From positions 310,001 to 374,000 of the forward strand of contig JAZGUH010000562.1 of NCBI GenBank assembly GCA_037893225.1: DNA of 64,000 nt, in the 5' to 3' direction. Positions 35,105 to 46,378 of the stretch are shown piece by piece. This stretch comes from Hippasteria phrygiana. Taxonomy: Eukaryota; Echinodermata; Asteroidea; Valvatida; Goniasteridae. A program made the position numbers and the translations under genes. Every line of letters starts with the position of its first letter. Positions within the stretch are counted from its first letter, which is position 1. Below the pieces are notes generated by a model, which worked only from the letters and a program-made list of their open reading frames with translations, was not told the origin of the DNA and did not search any database.

Positions 35105-37075
35105 TCAGACATGAAGCTCAACCACGAGAGTAGACAAGTAAACAATCCCAATGAGATAGCTAATATGTTTAATAATTATTTCACTAACATTGGCCCTTCA
35201 TTAAATAATAAAATACCCCGACCTGAAACTTCATTCAGAGAATTTTTAATAGGCAACTATTCCGAATCACTTTATTTTTATCCTACTGACCAGAAGGAGA
35301 TCTGTGATATTGCTAAATCCTTTAAGAAGGGTAAAAGTGCTGGATCCGATGACATAAGCCCTGATGTTTTCAAATCTGTTATCTCACAGGTTAGTTGTCC
35401 ATTACGTCATGTTTGTAATCTGTCTCTTTCTACGGGTATTTTTCCCGACAAACTCAAAACCGCAAAAGTAACCCCTATATTTAAAACTGGAGATAAGTGT
35501 GAAACAGGCAATTGCAGACCAATATCTGTTTTGTCGTGCTTCTCAACATTGCTTGAAAAGATAGTTTATATTAGAACCTCTTCCTTTCTATCCAAATTCA
35601 ACATCTTGTACAACGGTCAATATGGATTTAGGTGTAATCACTCTACCGACATGACCGTAATGGACATGGTCCATAAAAACACCAAAGGTTTTTAGACTAA
35701 TTGAGACTAATCTATTGGTATCTTTTTAGATTTATCAAAGGCGTTTGATACTATAAATCACAATATTTTGTTGCATAAGCTCAATTTCTATGGTATAAGA
35801 GGTACTCCTCTTGACTGGTTTTGTAGTTATCTTTCTAATATAGGAATCAATATACGAAAATAGACTCCTGCTACTCTTCTCCTAGCACTATTACATGTGG
35901 AGTACCCCAGGGATCTCTTCTGGGACCATTGTTATTTTCATTGTACATAAATGATATCTGCCATGCTTCGACAGTCCTTTCTTTTATCCTGTTTGCTGAC
36001 GACACAAACATATTTTACTCAAGTAACAATACAAATCTAGAATCTATTGTAAATCTTATTAATCTTGAATTAAACAAAGTATCTATTTGGCTCCAGGCTA
36101 ACAGATTGTCACTTAATTAAAGAAAATGTACATTCATGGTTTTTCGAAATAGCAAAAAGAAGTTGACTATATCTAATTGTCAAGTTAAAATTAATAATGA
36201 GCCTATACTGCAAGTGTCCCATACCAAATTTCTAGGGGTCTATATCGAAGAATTAGAAAAACAAATTCCAAAAATATTGGTATTATGAGTAGATTGAAGT
36301 ACATTCTTCCATCTAGCATTTTACGTACCTTGTATTGTTCATTAATTCTCTCTTACCTCTCTTACTGTAACATTGTTTGCGCTAATACTTACAAATCTAA
36401 TCTTGATAGACTAATTAAACTGCAGAAAAAGGCAATTAGAATTGTATGTAAGGCCAACTTTCATGCACACACCACTCCTTTATTTAAGAAATATAATCTT
36501 TTGTCTCTTACCAATATCAATGTCTTTCAACAAGATGTTTTTATGTATAAATTTGTTAACAATCAACTTCCTGAATCGTTATATAACCTTTTTAAATCTA
36601 ATAGCTCCATACATAACTATAATACCAGGTCTGCATCCAAAATACACATACCTCGAGCTAAAACAACTCTTTTTCAACATACCATTTTTTTCTCTGGCCC
36701 AAAAAACTGGAACTATCTTCCATCGTCTGTAACTGACTACCCTTCAATTAACTCATTTAAATGTAAACTAAAATCATTCTTACTCAGCTCCCAGAGTACT
36801 TAACTACTTATTTGTTAAAGTTGCAATGGTCTGGCTCTCATTGATCTGTGTCATGTATTCGTTGTCTAGTATGCTTAATATGTTCAAACGATTCATGCAT
36901 ATATTTAATTATTGTAATTAATACTAAATCTGTAATCGGTTTGGTCTTTGTTTTACTGGGCACATCCACCACAAGCTTCGGCTTTTAGGATGATGCCTCC
37001 ACACCCATTTTAATGTACATGCACAAAATATCCAATGTGAAAGAGTGTGGAAATAAATGTTTTTTTGAATTGAAA
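35105..37075 (+). mobile_element. Decayed non-LTR retrotransposon (Jockey/CR1 group), 5' truncated
   Basis: About 2 kb of a LINE with the 5' part (ORF1, endonuclease) missing. It holds most of a reverse transcriptase, the C-terminal domain, and a 3' UTR that ends in AATAAATG and a short (TTGAA)-type tail near 37050-37075. AT-rich codons and multiple lesions show it is dead. The clade within the Jockey/CR1/L2 group was not resolved. Confidence 0.9.
35111..36803 (+). pseudogene. Non-LTR reverse transcriptase pseudogene
   Basis: Reading pieces show the RT signature in order: GKSAGSDDISPDVF, FPDKLKTAKVTPIFKTGDK, NCRPISVLS, YNGQYGFR (35111-35695); [14 protein letters not shown] (motif A, same frame after three stops at 35693-35710); CGVPQGSLLGPLLFSLYIND and FADDTNIF (catalytic Asp pair, new frame from about 35890); a stop at 36118; then KFLGVYIEE. 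There follows a frame change with an apparent small deletion near 36250, and the C-terminal region (SRLKYILP... to 36803). At least four stops, one clear frameshift and one deletion are visible. The intact ADD motif indicates an originally active enzyme. Confidence 0.92.
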
Positions 37076-40015
37076 TGTTAAGTAAAGTTTAGTAAATACA
37101 GATGAAATACATACAGGAAAGAAATGGAACGTGGGAGCTGTTATATCAGCCGTATATCAGCCGAAGCTTCTGAATAACAGTCAACAGACAATAAGCAATA
37201 GACGGAAAACGGGGACAAGATGGAGACAGCAGTGGACATTAAAAAAATATGACCAAGGATAGCCTATGAAAAAAAAGGAAAAAATGATAAGTCACTGAGA
37301 ATATATACCCTAAGAATATTCACATTGTTGGGAGGGGTTAGTAAACTGGCCAAGTTTTAAACGTAATGTACAACATTTGCAAACATGAAAAGAATTCAGA
37401 AATACCTTACTTGCACGGTCCTGCCATCGGTCGCGCTCTGACCAATCAAATGATGACGATTTATTATGAATGTTTCACGTTCGTGCAATCGAAAGAATAA
37501 TTTGATGAGGTGACAGATGCAATGTTCCATTCCACGAGGCGATGAAATTATTCTTACCATCGCACTCGCAAACATTCATTATTTGTATAATATTATTCAA
37601 ACGTGGACCTCTATAGTGTCCTCCTGTGCAGTACAGTCGCTAAAACCCTTCTGGCCGACATACGCAGGATTTTCATTAGAGCGTATCCCGGTTTTGGTGT
37701 ACCAAATGACAGAAATGTTCCTCAAAAAGTAACTTTTTCCACCTGGTGGGAAAATAATATTTTTAAAAGCGGCAAAGAAGGTGAATGTGGTATGTTCCAT
37801 GCCGCACTTTCAATAAACCTGACACGTATACCGTAAGGTCAAACATGAACCCTTTAAGTGAGGTTTTCTATATTCAAACTTTCGAAGATGTGATTTTGAC
37901 AACTGGCATCAAAAATCACATCCTTGCTCTATTCAAAATCACACCCGAAGCCTTCAAACTATCCCACCTTGACAAAGAGCAGGCCCTACATTGTGACCTC
38001 TGAGTTTAACAGCTTAAACCTCATTGTGATTCTGGGATCTGGGTGTGACTTGGACCCTCAATGCAGTGTCGGAGTACATGTAGTACTCGTACTCTTACTC
38101 GAGTACAACTGAGTACCACTAACTACTCGGCCCAAACTTGATTTTCAGTACTCGAAAAAAATTGGACTCGGCACGTATACTGGCTTTTTGTACTCGGACT
38201 CGTACTCGACTCGGGAATATACAATCAATTATTTTCTCTTTTGATACTGTACCTCCTTACTCGAAAGTACACAATCATAAACAGTTCTTGGGCTGTGGAG
38301 TAAATTCCCAAAAAGGAGAAATTTCTGGCACAATTACATGTGATTACAACGCATACATCGGGAGATAATTCCAGTGTCGAGTTGTGAATTACTCACATCA
38401 AGCGTCATTTGAACGTGTACCGTACGCCATCAAAAAATTCCTCCAGTAGTTTGGTTTTTACATATTATTCTTGATTGTCAAAGCAAAGGGGGCTTCATGA
38501 AAACGATATTTATACATAGAATATACTGATGTATAATTAGTAAATTACTGCAATAGACGTTGATCGACAATAACAAATGGGCATCTATTTTGCCGTGCAC
38601 GAATTCGGTGATGAATTTTAGACACCAAAAGTGAAGATTTTCTTATGTTACATCACCTAATCTGCCCCATCCACCCACCACCTTTTCGAGTTGATGTGAT
38701 TTCCACAGTAATGAGGAAACCATCGTGGCCTAGTTGTCCCCTGGACGACCCTTCAGACAACAAGCCAACTCCCCCCCCCCCCCCCCCCCCCCCCAACCGG
38801 AGACGTGATGGCCAACGCCTGCGTCTAATTCCGGGGACAATAGGCTGCGCCATCCGGATCAAATCTCGCAGCCTCCCCACTAAACTAGCTGAGAAGTGGC
38901 TCGCCTTGCCAAATTAGAGGAACCTTGACCATGACCAGGAAGGTAATCCCCCCATCTTGGAAAGTTGACTGCGTGCATGGGACTGTCATCTGGCGAAGGA
39001 CGCAAGAAGAGCGGGACCTTGGGATAGCGTCGTTTTCCTGCTGAAGGTCAACCTCGCGCAGATAGGACAGTAAAAAAAAAAGATAAGTGTAAATACACCA
39101 TCATGTCTAGCTTGTGTCTGATTTCAATCATCTCTTATAAAGAGCTTCAAGATTTTCCTTCATGGTGGAATAATAATGGGAGAAAAGTCTTCCAATGAAT
39201 CGTCAATTTTTGAGGTTCTGGAAATAATCAAAAATTCATCTTCTCTCTTAATTCCCGACGTGTAAGAGATGCTACAGTTGCGGTCGAGTTTCCATACAAA
39301 TGGACATTGTTCCTGGAGATGTCCTATTTTCTGTTGTAAATTATCAGTATACCGGTATATCAATAAAACTTCAATTTCAAAAGTCCTTCAACATGCATGC
39401 ACAATCATTCAGATTTAGTTTACAACTTGTTTGCAGGACTGCGGTGTGTGAAGACATGTATTGTGCGTCCTTGATATTATTGAACAATTGCGCTGTTCCA
39501 AGATTCCTGTTCGTTTCCACACGGCGATTTCCCAACCGGATCACGTTGAAATTCCCGGGAGTCACTCTGCAGTCAAGTTCGGGCACGCTGACGCCGACGA
39601 AGCACCAAGAGATAATAGGCGTGATCGGAATAAAAGATCGGGAACGTCCTTCAAGAAGGATTGAACGAATTGAGGCAAATCTGAAAACAGGACTCGTCAA
39701 AACGCTCGGCCCGACTGTGGGATCGATTCCCATCACTCAACAAAGTCTGGAATCCGTCAGGTAAAATTTACTCTTTCCCACACCAAGATGGAATTGTGCT
39801 TGGGAAATATATTTAGTGGTTTCTGGTTTTTTTCTCTCGATCGGATGTTTTTTTGCTTGTATGGTGCTAAGCCGTGTCAGTACAAGCTCGGGAATTAGCA
39901 CGTCCAATGTAATCACGCGCTGAATAGATGATACATTGACGAGATGGGGGAAATACGAAAGATTCCCTGATGCAAAGGAGAACGATTATTGCAGTGAAAT
40001 TAATGTTATATCAAC
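37076..40015. other. Gene-free stretch
   Basis: Apart from the TACTCG repeat (38060-38215) and poly-C (38771-38794), only unrecognised frames. The longest, 39300-39764 (154 residues, overlapping an antisense frame), has no domain I can name. Confidence 0.5.
38060..38215 (+). repeat. TACTCG-rich inverted repeat fragment
   Basis: cagtgtcggagtacatgtag followed by dense gtactcg/cgagtac words. This resembles one end of a common animal hAT-type MITE (CAGTGTCGG). The partner end was not located. Confidence 0.4.
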
Positions 40016-40329
40016 ACCGGTGTCATATGAAAATCAGACTCCTATGAAAATCGGACTCCTTTTCCCTATTATTGGTTAAACCCTCTCACGTGACCGACAA
40101 CTCTCCTAATTATCTTAACTTAGGCATGTGCTATAGAGTACCGAAGTCTAACGTCAGTTGGCGCAACAACTGGCTCCAAACAAATTGAGATTTCGACTGT
40201 TCCTTTGTTAACAGCCAGTCATGCAAACACATTGACTCAAAATAACAAAAGTATTCTGGCTCCAAACATTGCATTGACGTCATCACTTCGGTACTTATAC
40301 CAATGAGACCGAAATTCACGCTACACCGG
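40016..40329 (-). repeat. Dispersed repeat X, copy 2, with nested insert
   Basis: Minus-strand copy from CCGGTGTCATATG to acgctACACCGG. It is split at 40136-40295 by a smaller inverted-repeat element. Confidence 0.75.
40136..40295. mobile_element. Small TIR element inside repeat X
   Basis: About 160 bp with inverted ends AGTACCGAAGT / ACTTCGGTACT and tata on both sides (40132-40135, 40296-40299). Comparison with repeat X at 510 and 40713 shows it is an insertion. Confidence 0.65.
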
Positions 40330-40351
40330 TAGTAACAGTCAGACTTATTAA

Positions 40352-40567
40352 ACCCCTTTGCGTACGGAAGACGCCATATGGCGCAAAAAAAACGGTGCCT
40401 CCAGGCCGGATGACGCCATTGGCCGCTGTTTGTGCAGTTTCAATCCATTGTTGGATTATTGTGTATATGTTACGCTTGACTGCACAAACACATTGTGGCC
40501 GTTTTGCTTGGCTGCCAGAGCCGCCGCGACACCCCGACGTCTCCCGTACAAAACCGTACTCAAGGGG
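40352..40567 (+). mobile_element. TTAA-flanked MITE (CCCCTTGCGTACGG ends), copy A
   Basis: Begins acccctttgcgtacgg after TTAA (40348-40351) and ends ccgtactcaagggg before TTAA (40568-40571). Homologous along its length to 60398-60599. Confidence 0.72.
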
Positions 40568-40712
40568 TTAATTAACCCGACCCTTATGAAATGGCGTATA
40601 TTTATTTTATTATCCTGGTAGTTGGTTGCCTTGTGAGTGCATAAGCATCGTTTTCCCTCAGATTCCAGCCTTTTTAAAGGGGTGGAGCACGATTAGAAAA
40701 ATTTAGATTATA

Positions 40713-40880
40713 CCGGTGTAGCTTGAATTTCAGTCACTGTGAAGAAATACGGCCTCATTGGAAGTATTGCACTTGCCTAAGTGAAGATAATTAGGAGAGT
40801 GGCCGGGTCACATGAGAGGGTTTAACCAATAGGGAAAAGGAGTCCGATTTTCATATGAGTCTGATTTTCATATCACACTG
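40713..40880 (+). repeat. Dispersed repeat X, copy 3
   Basis: ccggtgtagcttgaatttca, then ctaagtgaagataattagga and gagtctgattttcatatcac. It lies only ~380 bp from copy 2 in inverted orientation, with the TTAA MITE (40352-40567) between them. Confidence 0.7.
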
Positions 40881-40908
40881 AGAGTAAAACACCAGAGAAC
40901 GTCTTATT

Positions 40909-41233
40909 AGGCCAAACAAAATTGTTGTGTTGCCCTACCCTCCGGGACCGACCCTAAAAGTCATAAAAGTCGAGTCGCGTTTTTTCCCCTTCTTTTTTTT
41001 AAAGGAATTTTCAAAATCTCACCTTTTCCCGCACAAAACGAACACATTAAAATCATTGTCTTTAAATACAGCTACGACGGCACAATCGTGCATTTCGCCA
41101 TCTCACTTTTAAATAAGCTTACTTTTTGCCTCCCGACTTCCGAGTTACACGACATGTAGTATTGTTTTGATGTTTACATGGATGGTGTGAAAAAACAAAC
41201 GACCGACCCTCCGTCCTGATTTTTCCCATTTAA
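40909..41233 (-). repeat. Dispersed repeat Z, uninterrupted copy
   Basis: Reverse-complement match to 58271-58763, including tcccgacttccgagttacac and cgccatctcacttttaaata. It serves as the empty-site reference for the MITE in the 58-kb copy. Confidence 0.75.
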
Positions 41234-41315
41234 GGGAAAAAAACGTTTTGTTTTTTTGTTTTTTTTAGAACCACGCAATCAGATAGGGACTGAAAACCCA
41301 ATCTACATTGTGCAC

Positions 41316-41385
41316 ATGGACGGGAATCGAACCAGAGTCACCAGAAGTGGAAGGCGAGAAAAAGAACCAATGCACCAACCCTGCA
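41316..41385 (-). repeat. tRNA-like SINE head fragment
   Basis: The minus strand reads gggttggtgcattggttc ... ctggttcgattcccgtcc, giving A- and B-box-like motifs separated by cgccttccacttctggtg, as in the fragment at 43640. Confidence 0.5.
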
Positions 41386-41777
41386 TACATGTTATAAAAA
41401 TCACACTGCATAGTTTCTTGAAAGGTAAAATACAGTATTGGCAGATCTGACAACATAATTGCAGGCAGTGTTCATACTGGGGTTCAGCATATAGGGCCTA
41501 GGCCTATATAGGGCCTACAAACCTGTGAGAGTTTGAGCCCAGTTCCGCGAGCTCAGTAAACCGTTCAAATGTAACAGTTATTTGCTGCATGGAGGAATGC
41601 TGCACACGGGTTACTTCGATTGTTGAAATCAAAATATAGATGCTTTCAAACTGTAATTTTCGAGAAAAGCATTTTAGGCGGAAATATTCTTTTAGGAAGA
41701 TTGGTAGGCCCTATTGGTACCACCTTTATAAACAGGAAAATCTCAGATATAATCGAATAAATTTGGTTTTCATGAAT

Positions 41778-41896
41778 TTTCAAAGTGAACAAAGAAAACT
41801 TGCAGGAGCGGGATTTGAGCCTGCGACCTCCGGAATACCGTACTGGTGTTCTACCAACTGAGCTATCTTGCCCTATGTTGGCGGTCTCCCAAATTG
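41778..41896 (-). mobile_element. tRNA-derived SINE monomer
   Basis: Minus-strand tRNA-like unit (41801-41872) with tctaccaactgagctatctt and a mutated B box (gatttgagcc), ending at the typical 5' part tgttggcggtctcccaaatt. No linker. Confidence 0.75.
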
Positions 41897-41997
41897 ATTT
41901 TTGATCATTACCAAACCTATATCATCCCTTTAATCATCTGAAATATTTTTCCAACCTGACCAGTATTGATCTCCACAGTTGTTAAACGCCACATATG

Positions 41998-42164
41998 AAG
42001 CACGATATGGGGGAAAGGGACCCCCCCCCCCCCTCTTTTGTGTTGGTCATTGTGTTCCAGGAATCTCAGGAATTCTATTCAGAAATCTAGGGGTATGTGT
42101 GAGCATGGTGTGAGATAACAATAATCTGGAGTGTGCTTAGGGTATGGGGATAAAAAGGGTATCA
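41998..42164. mobile_element. Second, end-truncated copy of the GATATGGGG MITE
   Basis: Begins agcacgatatgggggaaagg and shares ttttgtgttggtcattgtgt, taacaataatctggagtg and gggtatggggataaaa with 10361-10541 in the opposite orientation. The far terminal repeat is missing. Confidence 0.72.
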
Positions 42165-43138
42165 AACGCTAAGGGTAAAACTGTTCTACTGCGGGCTTCT
42201 CTTTTTACCTTGTTTTCACACGACGAGTGCCAGCCAGACTCCGGGTAAGATTCCGTCGCTGCCAATGAGGCAAATCAATTAGCTGAAGATTTATGAGTCT
42301 GTGTTGACCGAGATTATTGCCTGGGCTATTGTATTTCAAGAGAGCGAGACAAGCGAGCGATTCACCGGGGCAGTCCAGGGCCGGCCACGCACGGCTGGCT
42401 CTTGGCCGTGAAGAGCGGTCGGGGAGAGATCATCAACTTTTCAATTTCATCTGAATGATAACTGTGGGAACACCATCTTTGATTCATCGCTTGAAAATTG
42501 GTTTTCAACGGGAATTGGTTTTCAAGGAATTCTTCTTTTGATGATCTATTCACTTGGTATAAGTGCTACACAGGCCCGAACAAAATAATTTTTTTGTACA
42601 AACTTTTGGATTGAGCGATCTAGCATGAGCGAAATGTTCACGTGTTTCGCCCACTTAAATGCTGTCATATTCGAGAAAATCTGAAACCTTCGTGGGTTAA
42701 TTCGATTTGACAAATCGAAATAAGTAGGCCTACATATAGACGTGCACTATTACAACAGAACTATAACTTGTGACTGGCATGACGAATTGAGCTCAAAGTT
42801 TCACAGTTTTGTTATTGCGGGTATGATGTTGAATCACACAAAGAATGAACGCAGCCTGTAACTGTTTTTGTAAGCTCTTATGCCTACCAGTGTTATATCA
42901 TAGTTTTCATACCTTGAACAAAAATCGCACAAGATATTTTCCGGCGTGAAGATTTATTATAGTATCCTTAGGCCTATTATTGAAACCAAGGATTCCTCAA
43001 AAGTGCATATACGCACTGTAGCTCAGGATCCATGGCGAGACCTGTGGAGACACGACATTGAAGAAAATGTTCTGTTTTACAAGAAGTGGGAGGGAAACGA
43101 GGTCCCTGGTGATTTATGAAATCAGGTATACCACATCC
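42165..43138. other. Gene-free stretch
   Basis: No feature recognised. Confidence 0.6.
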
Positions 43139-43165
43139 TCAGTCACTATGAAATACCGGTACGGG

Positions 43166-43537
43166 CATGGGCGGCAATCCGGGGGGGGGGGGGGGGGGAC
43201 GGGGGGACAGTGTCCCCCAATAATGTTCCCATGTCATGTACATTTTATGGGTCATTGGCATTGACATGCACCAGAGTGCACCAGAATACACAAAGATTAG
43301 CACACATTTTCAAAATTTTCCCAGGATACACAAGAGACAACAAGTACAAAATCCTTAAAGATATACATGATTGTTCATTGTTGCAATTTTCAGAAATGGG
43401 CGGATTTGGGGGTTCGTATTTTATAGGAAATGTCGTTCCACTGACCTGTTCAAAGTTTTGCGTTCTTGGATGGCGGAAAAAAAAGAGAGAAAACCGGCGT
43501 TCGTTTTCAACCGTCGTTTTCAAATCGCCGCCGCTTG
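43166..43537. mobile_element. hAT-like element splitting a dispersed repeat
   Basis: Starts CATGGGCGGCAATC and ends with the complement of CAAGCGGCGGCGATTTG. The 9-bp sequence GGTACGGGC stands on both sides (43158-43166 and 43537-43545), consistent with an 8-bp duplication. It interrupts repeat X (43139-43160 / 43546-43645) and itself carries a fragment of another MITE (43370-43500). Confidence 0.7.
43370..43500 (+). repeat. 5' fragment of the GTAGTATACAAC MITE
   Basis: ttgcaattttcagaaatggg, tttgggggttcgtattttat and actgacctgttcaaagtttt match the left part of 17392-17779 and 63294-63695. It lies inside the hAT-like element at 43166. Confidence 0.6.
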
Positions 43538-43639
43538 GTACGGGCTCAATAGGAGAGTGGCGGTCACGTGAGAGGGTTTACGAATAATAAGGAAAGGAGT
43601 CCGATTTTCATAGGTGGAGTCTGATTTTCATATGACATC

Positions 43640-43712
43640 AGTCTCAAACGGGATTCGAACCCGGCTCACAGAGGTGGAAGGCGACGTGACGAAAGTGCCG
43701 CTGTGCCAACCT
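43640..43712 (-). repeat. tRNA-like SINE head fragment
   Basis: The minus strand reads ggttggcacagcggcac ... gggttcgaatcccgt, with a perfect B box. Similar layout to 45975-46060 and 41316-41385. No body follows. Confidence 0.5.
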
Positions 43713-44049
43713 GATTCCACATTTCCTCATCGTAAATGTGCCGTCATCGTGAATCCGGCAGTTCAGATAGATTGAGTAGGCCTAAGCGTGCTGTCCGTAG
43801 AGCCCCGCGTATTTGGACCCGGTGTCATTATGAATATCCGACTCCCATGAATAGCCGACCCTTTACCCATCATGCATTGCAACGCAATTGTGCTTTATAT
43901 GAACCAACACATTTTGGCAATGACATAACCTTTAACCTCATTCCACCCTAACCTAAGCCCTACACCAAACCCTATACCCCCAACTCTAACCCTGCACCCT
44001 TATCCTCACATTCACCCTAAATTCTGTGTCTTTGGATGCTGAACAAAGT

Positions 44050-44470
44050 TGAAATGATTCTGTCGGATGAAACTCGCCCTGTGTATGGACAAGTTATTAA
44101 AAGTACAAGTAGTAGCCAGCTTTTACTGCGGAAGATCAAGACTTAGCGATATGCCAACGCATTTGTCCCTTCAGCTGTGCAGACTTTTAATGCGCAGTTG
44201 AAATGATGATTCCAATGAGTATTACAGAGACCAACACAGGTTTATACGCAATTATAAAATGGACTTTTTAAGGTTATTGTGTAGTATTTTTTTTTCTTAT
44301 TGAATTTTAGTAACTTTTTGTGAATACCGTATTGTGTTTCTATTTTTATGTTTTTATGTGTAATACTTATTTGTAATTTTTAATGTGTTTTTTTGTGTAA
44401 TAAGGCCCAAAGGAATTTCCCATTAGGGGAGAATTGAATTGAATGGAATGGAATTGAATGGAATATGGAA
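44050..44470 (+). mobile_element. 3' end fragment of a second LINE
   Basis: One frame gives ...KIKT*RYANAFVPSAVQTFNAQL, which resembles the very C-terminus of CR1/Jockey-type polymerases, followed by an AT-rich 3'UTR and the tail gtaataaggcccaaaggaat plus a degenerate (GAATT)n run to ~44520. The fragment is too short and broken to classify further. Confidence 0.55.
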
Positions 44471-44527
44471 TTGAATGGAATTGAATTTGGAATTGAAAAG
44501 ATTTGGAAATTTGGAAATTGGAATTTG

Positions 44528-44750
44528 GAATTTGGAATTGGATTTTAAAATTTGTACTCGGTGTCTCTTGTGTACCTATCCTGGTAAATTTTAGAAAATG
44601 TGCGCTGTTCTTTCTGTGTATACTGGTGCATGTAAAAGCCAATGAGCTATGGGTAGAGAGGAAATTATTGGGGGGACACTGCCATAAAAGTCCCCTCCTC
44701 CAAAAATATTGGGGGACATGTCCCCCCTCCCCCGGGATCGCAGCCCATGT
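44528..44750. repeat. Inverted partial copy of the 43166 element
   Basis: Reverse-complement match to 43166-43350: ttgtactcggtgtctcttgt, gggggacatgtcccc and the terminal gggatcgcagcccatg. Only one end is present. It begins where the LINE tail (44050-44520) stops. Confidence 0.65.
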
Positions 44751-45974
44751 TAACCCCTCTGTTTGCATTCCGTATAGGCTCACCCTCCAACCCCCGCTTG
44801 TCCCCCCTTTTGTTGGTTGGCTGGCTAGCTTACTTGTCTGCGTTCTCACAAGGAACGTTCTTACGTCTTCTTTCAGAATAGAACAATTGAAAGCACTGCA
44901 CATAATTTCCCAACATTTAGACCATGTCGACTCCATCCTCCCTGTTATTTTTTATCCTGCCCTGATCTTCGTGGGAATTTACTGCCTGAAGAGAGTTGTC
45001 GGGGAAGGCTAAGGGGGCGCCTTTCCTGTACCGTGGGGGGTCAGGCCAGCGGGACTCACCACCGAATCAAACGGTTGTTCGACCAACTCCCCTTCCGCAG
45101 GTCTGTGGAGCCTGTGCAGATGAGAAACTAATCCCGACTTCACAGATGGCATTCATTGCTTCAGTTGTCAAGGTCTTGTGAGATGTCTCCGTTTGCTGGA
45201 TACCCAGGGACACTGTTGGCATCCAAGTTGGACTTTTCGTTCAATGCTGCATTGTGACAGCAATTCCAAAATAAACTCTTTTGTAGGTGATGTGTAGCGC
45301 CCCCTGTGGTATCAGTTGGAGCTTGGCATGCCGAAATTGACACATTGAGACGGCATTAGCAAAAATCGCCTACGTTTAGTTGTCGTCATGGTTATGGTAT
45401 AATTATTGAACAAATATCGGATCATTTGCAGCTCGACAATAGTTATTGAGTTCCGCATGGTGCGATTTTGTTCCTGCCGTAGAGGTGTGAAAGCAACCAA
45501 TAATACAGTGCCCTTTTTTGAGGGTTACAGACTCCCAGAATAGTTTTTTAAAATGTCCGTTAAAATACAACACAATACATTTGAAAATTGTTACAAAAAA
45601 GCTTCAATTTGTTGATGAGGATGGACAGTAAGACCTATAGACCTTTTTTACCACATAAACTAAATCACCACGTGTGGAACGCTTTGGATCGTATACAGTA
45701 CTGTGTGGGCCTACATGTATTGCAGATTAAACCACGTATGCGCACACACGGTACGCTGGTTTACTTGAACAACCACTTCATGCGCATCACTTACCGTAGG
45801 TATGTCCAAGCATAATGGTATACATAAACTAATATAGACACTTAATTATTGACACCATGTTGCAATTGTCAGATACTTCAGTTGACGAATCGAGCAATCT
45901 ATCTATCGATCTCGATCAATCGTTATCAATCAATATCATCCAATCATTCAATCTAAAAACTACTGGAGATAGGC
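44751..45974. other. Gene-free stretch
   Basis: The 169-codon frame at 44503-45012 begins inside the LINE tail and hAT copy and is not a gene. Nothing else recognised. Confidence 0.55.
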
Positions 45975-46378
45975 TGGGGAGTCAGGTTGGGGAGTCAGGT
46001 TGGCGCAGTAGTAACTGTCCCCGCCTTTCACCGCTGTGGCCCGGGTTCGATTCCTGCCCTGGTCCATGTGGATTGGGTTTTCCCTACCTGATTTTCCTCC
46101 CACTTCTAAAACTGTAACTTCTTCTCAGGTTTCTTCAGGCGCACAAGGAATATTTGGTTTCATTATCAGAAAGAAAATAATAATAATACTGGAGAGTTAA
46201 AAAGTTAACTTTAAATATATCTATTTGTGTAAATATTCTTGTACTTGTGTAAATAATAATTGTATGTGTGTAAATATTCAGTTTTGATTAAAAGTATGCC
46301 GGGCCCCCAATGGAAACCAGTTGTAAACTGTGTGGGCACACCCTGGGTAAAGAAATGTAATAAATAAATCAAAAGTCA
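45975..46378 (+). mobile_element. Second tRNA-derived SINE type (V-SINE-like layout)
   Basis: tRNA-like head with TTGGCGCAGTAG and GGTTCGATTCC (46000-46055), then a body, then a conserved-looking tail (ccagttgtaaactgtgtggg, accctgggtaaagaaatg) and (AATA)n near 46355-46370. This head-body-LINE-like tail order is that of V-SINE/superfamily SINEs. The head is preceded by a short duplication ggggagtcaggttgg. Confidence 0.65.

Larger units (their letters stand above)
43139..43645 (+). repeat. Dispersed repeat X, copy 4, split
   Basis: The left stub (cagtcactatgaaataccgg) and right part (aggagagtggcggtcacgtg to ctgattttcatatgaca) are separated by the hAT-like element at 43166-43537. Confidence 0.65.

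Noticed and set aside
39300..39764. 154-codon frame as a gene
   Set aside because: No recognisable domain and a long antisense frame over the same bases; no exon-like borders found.
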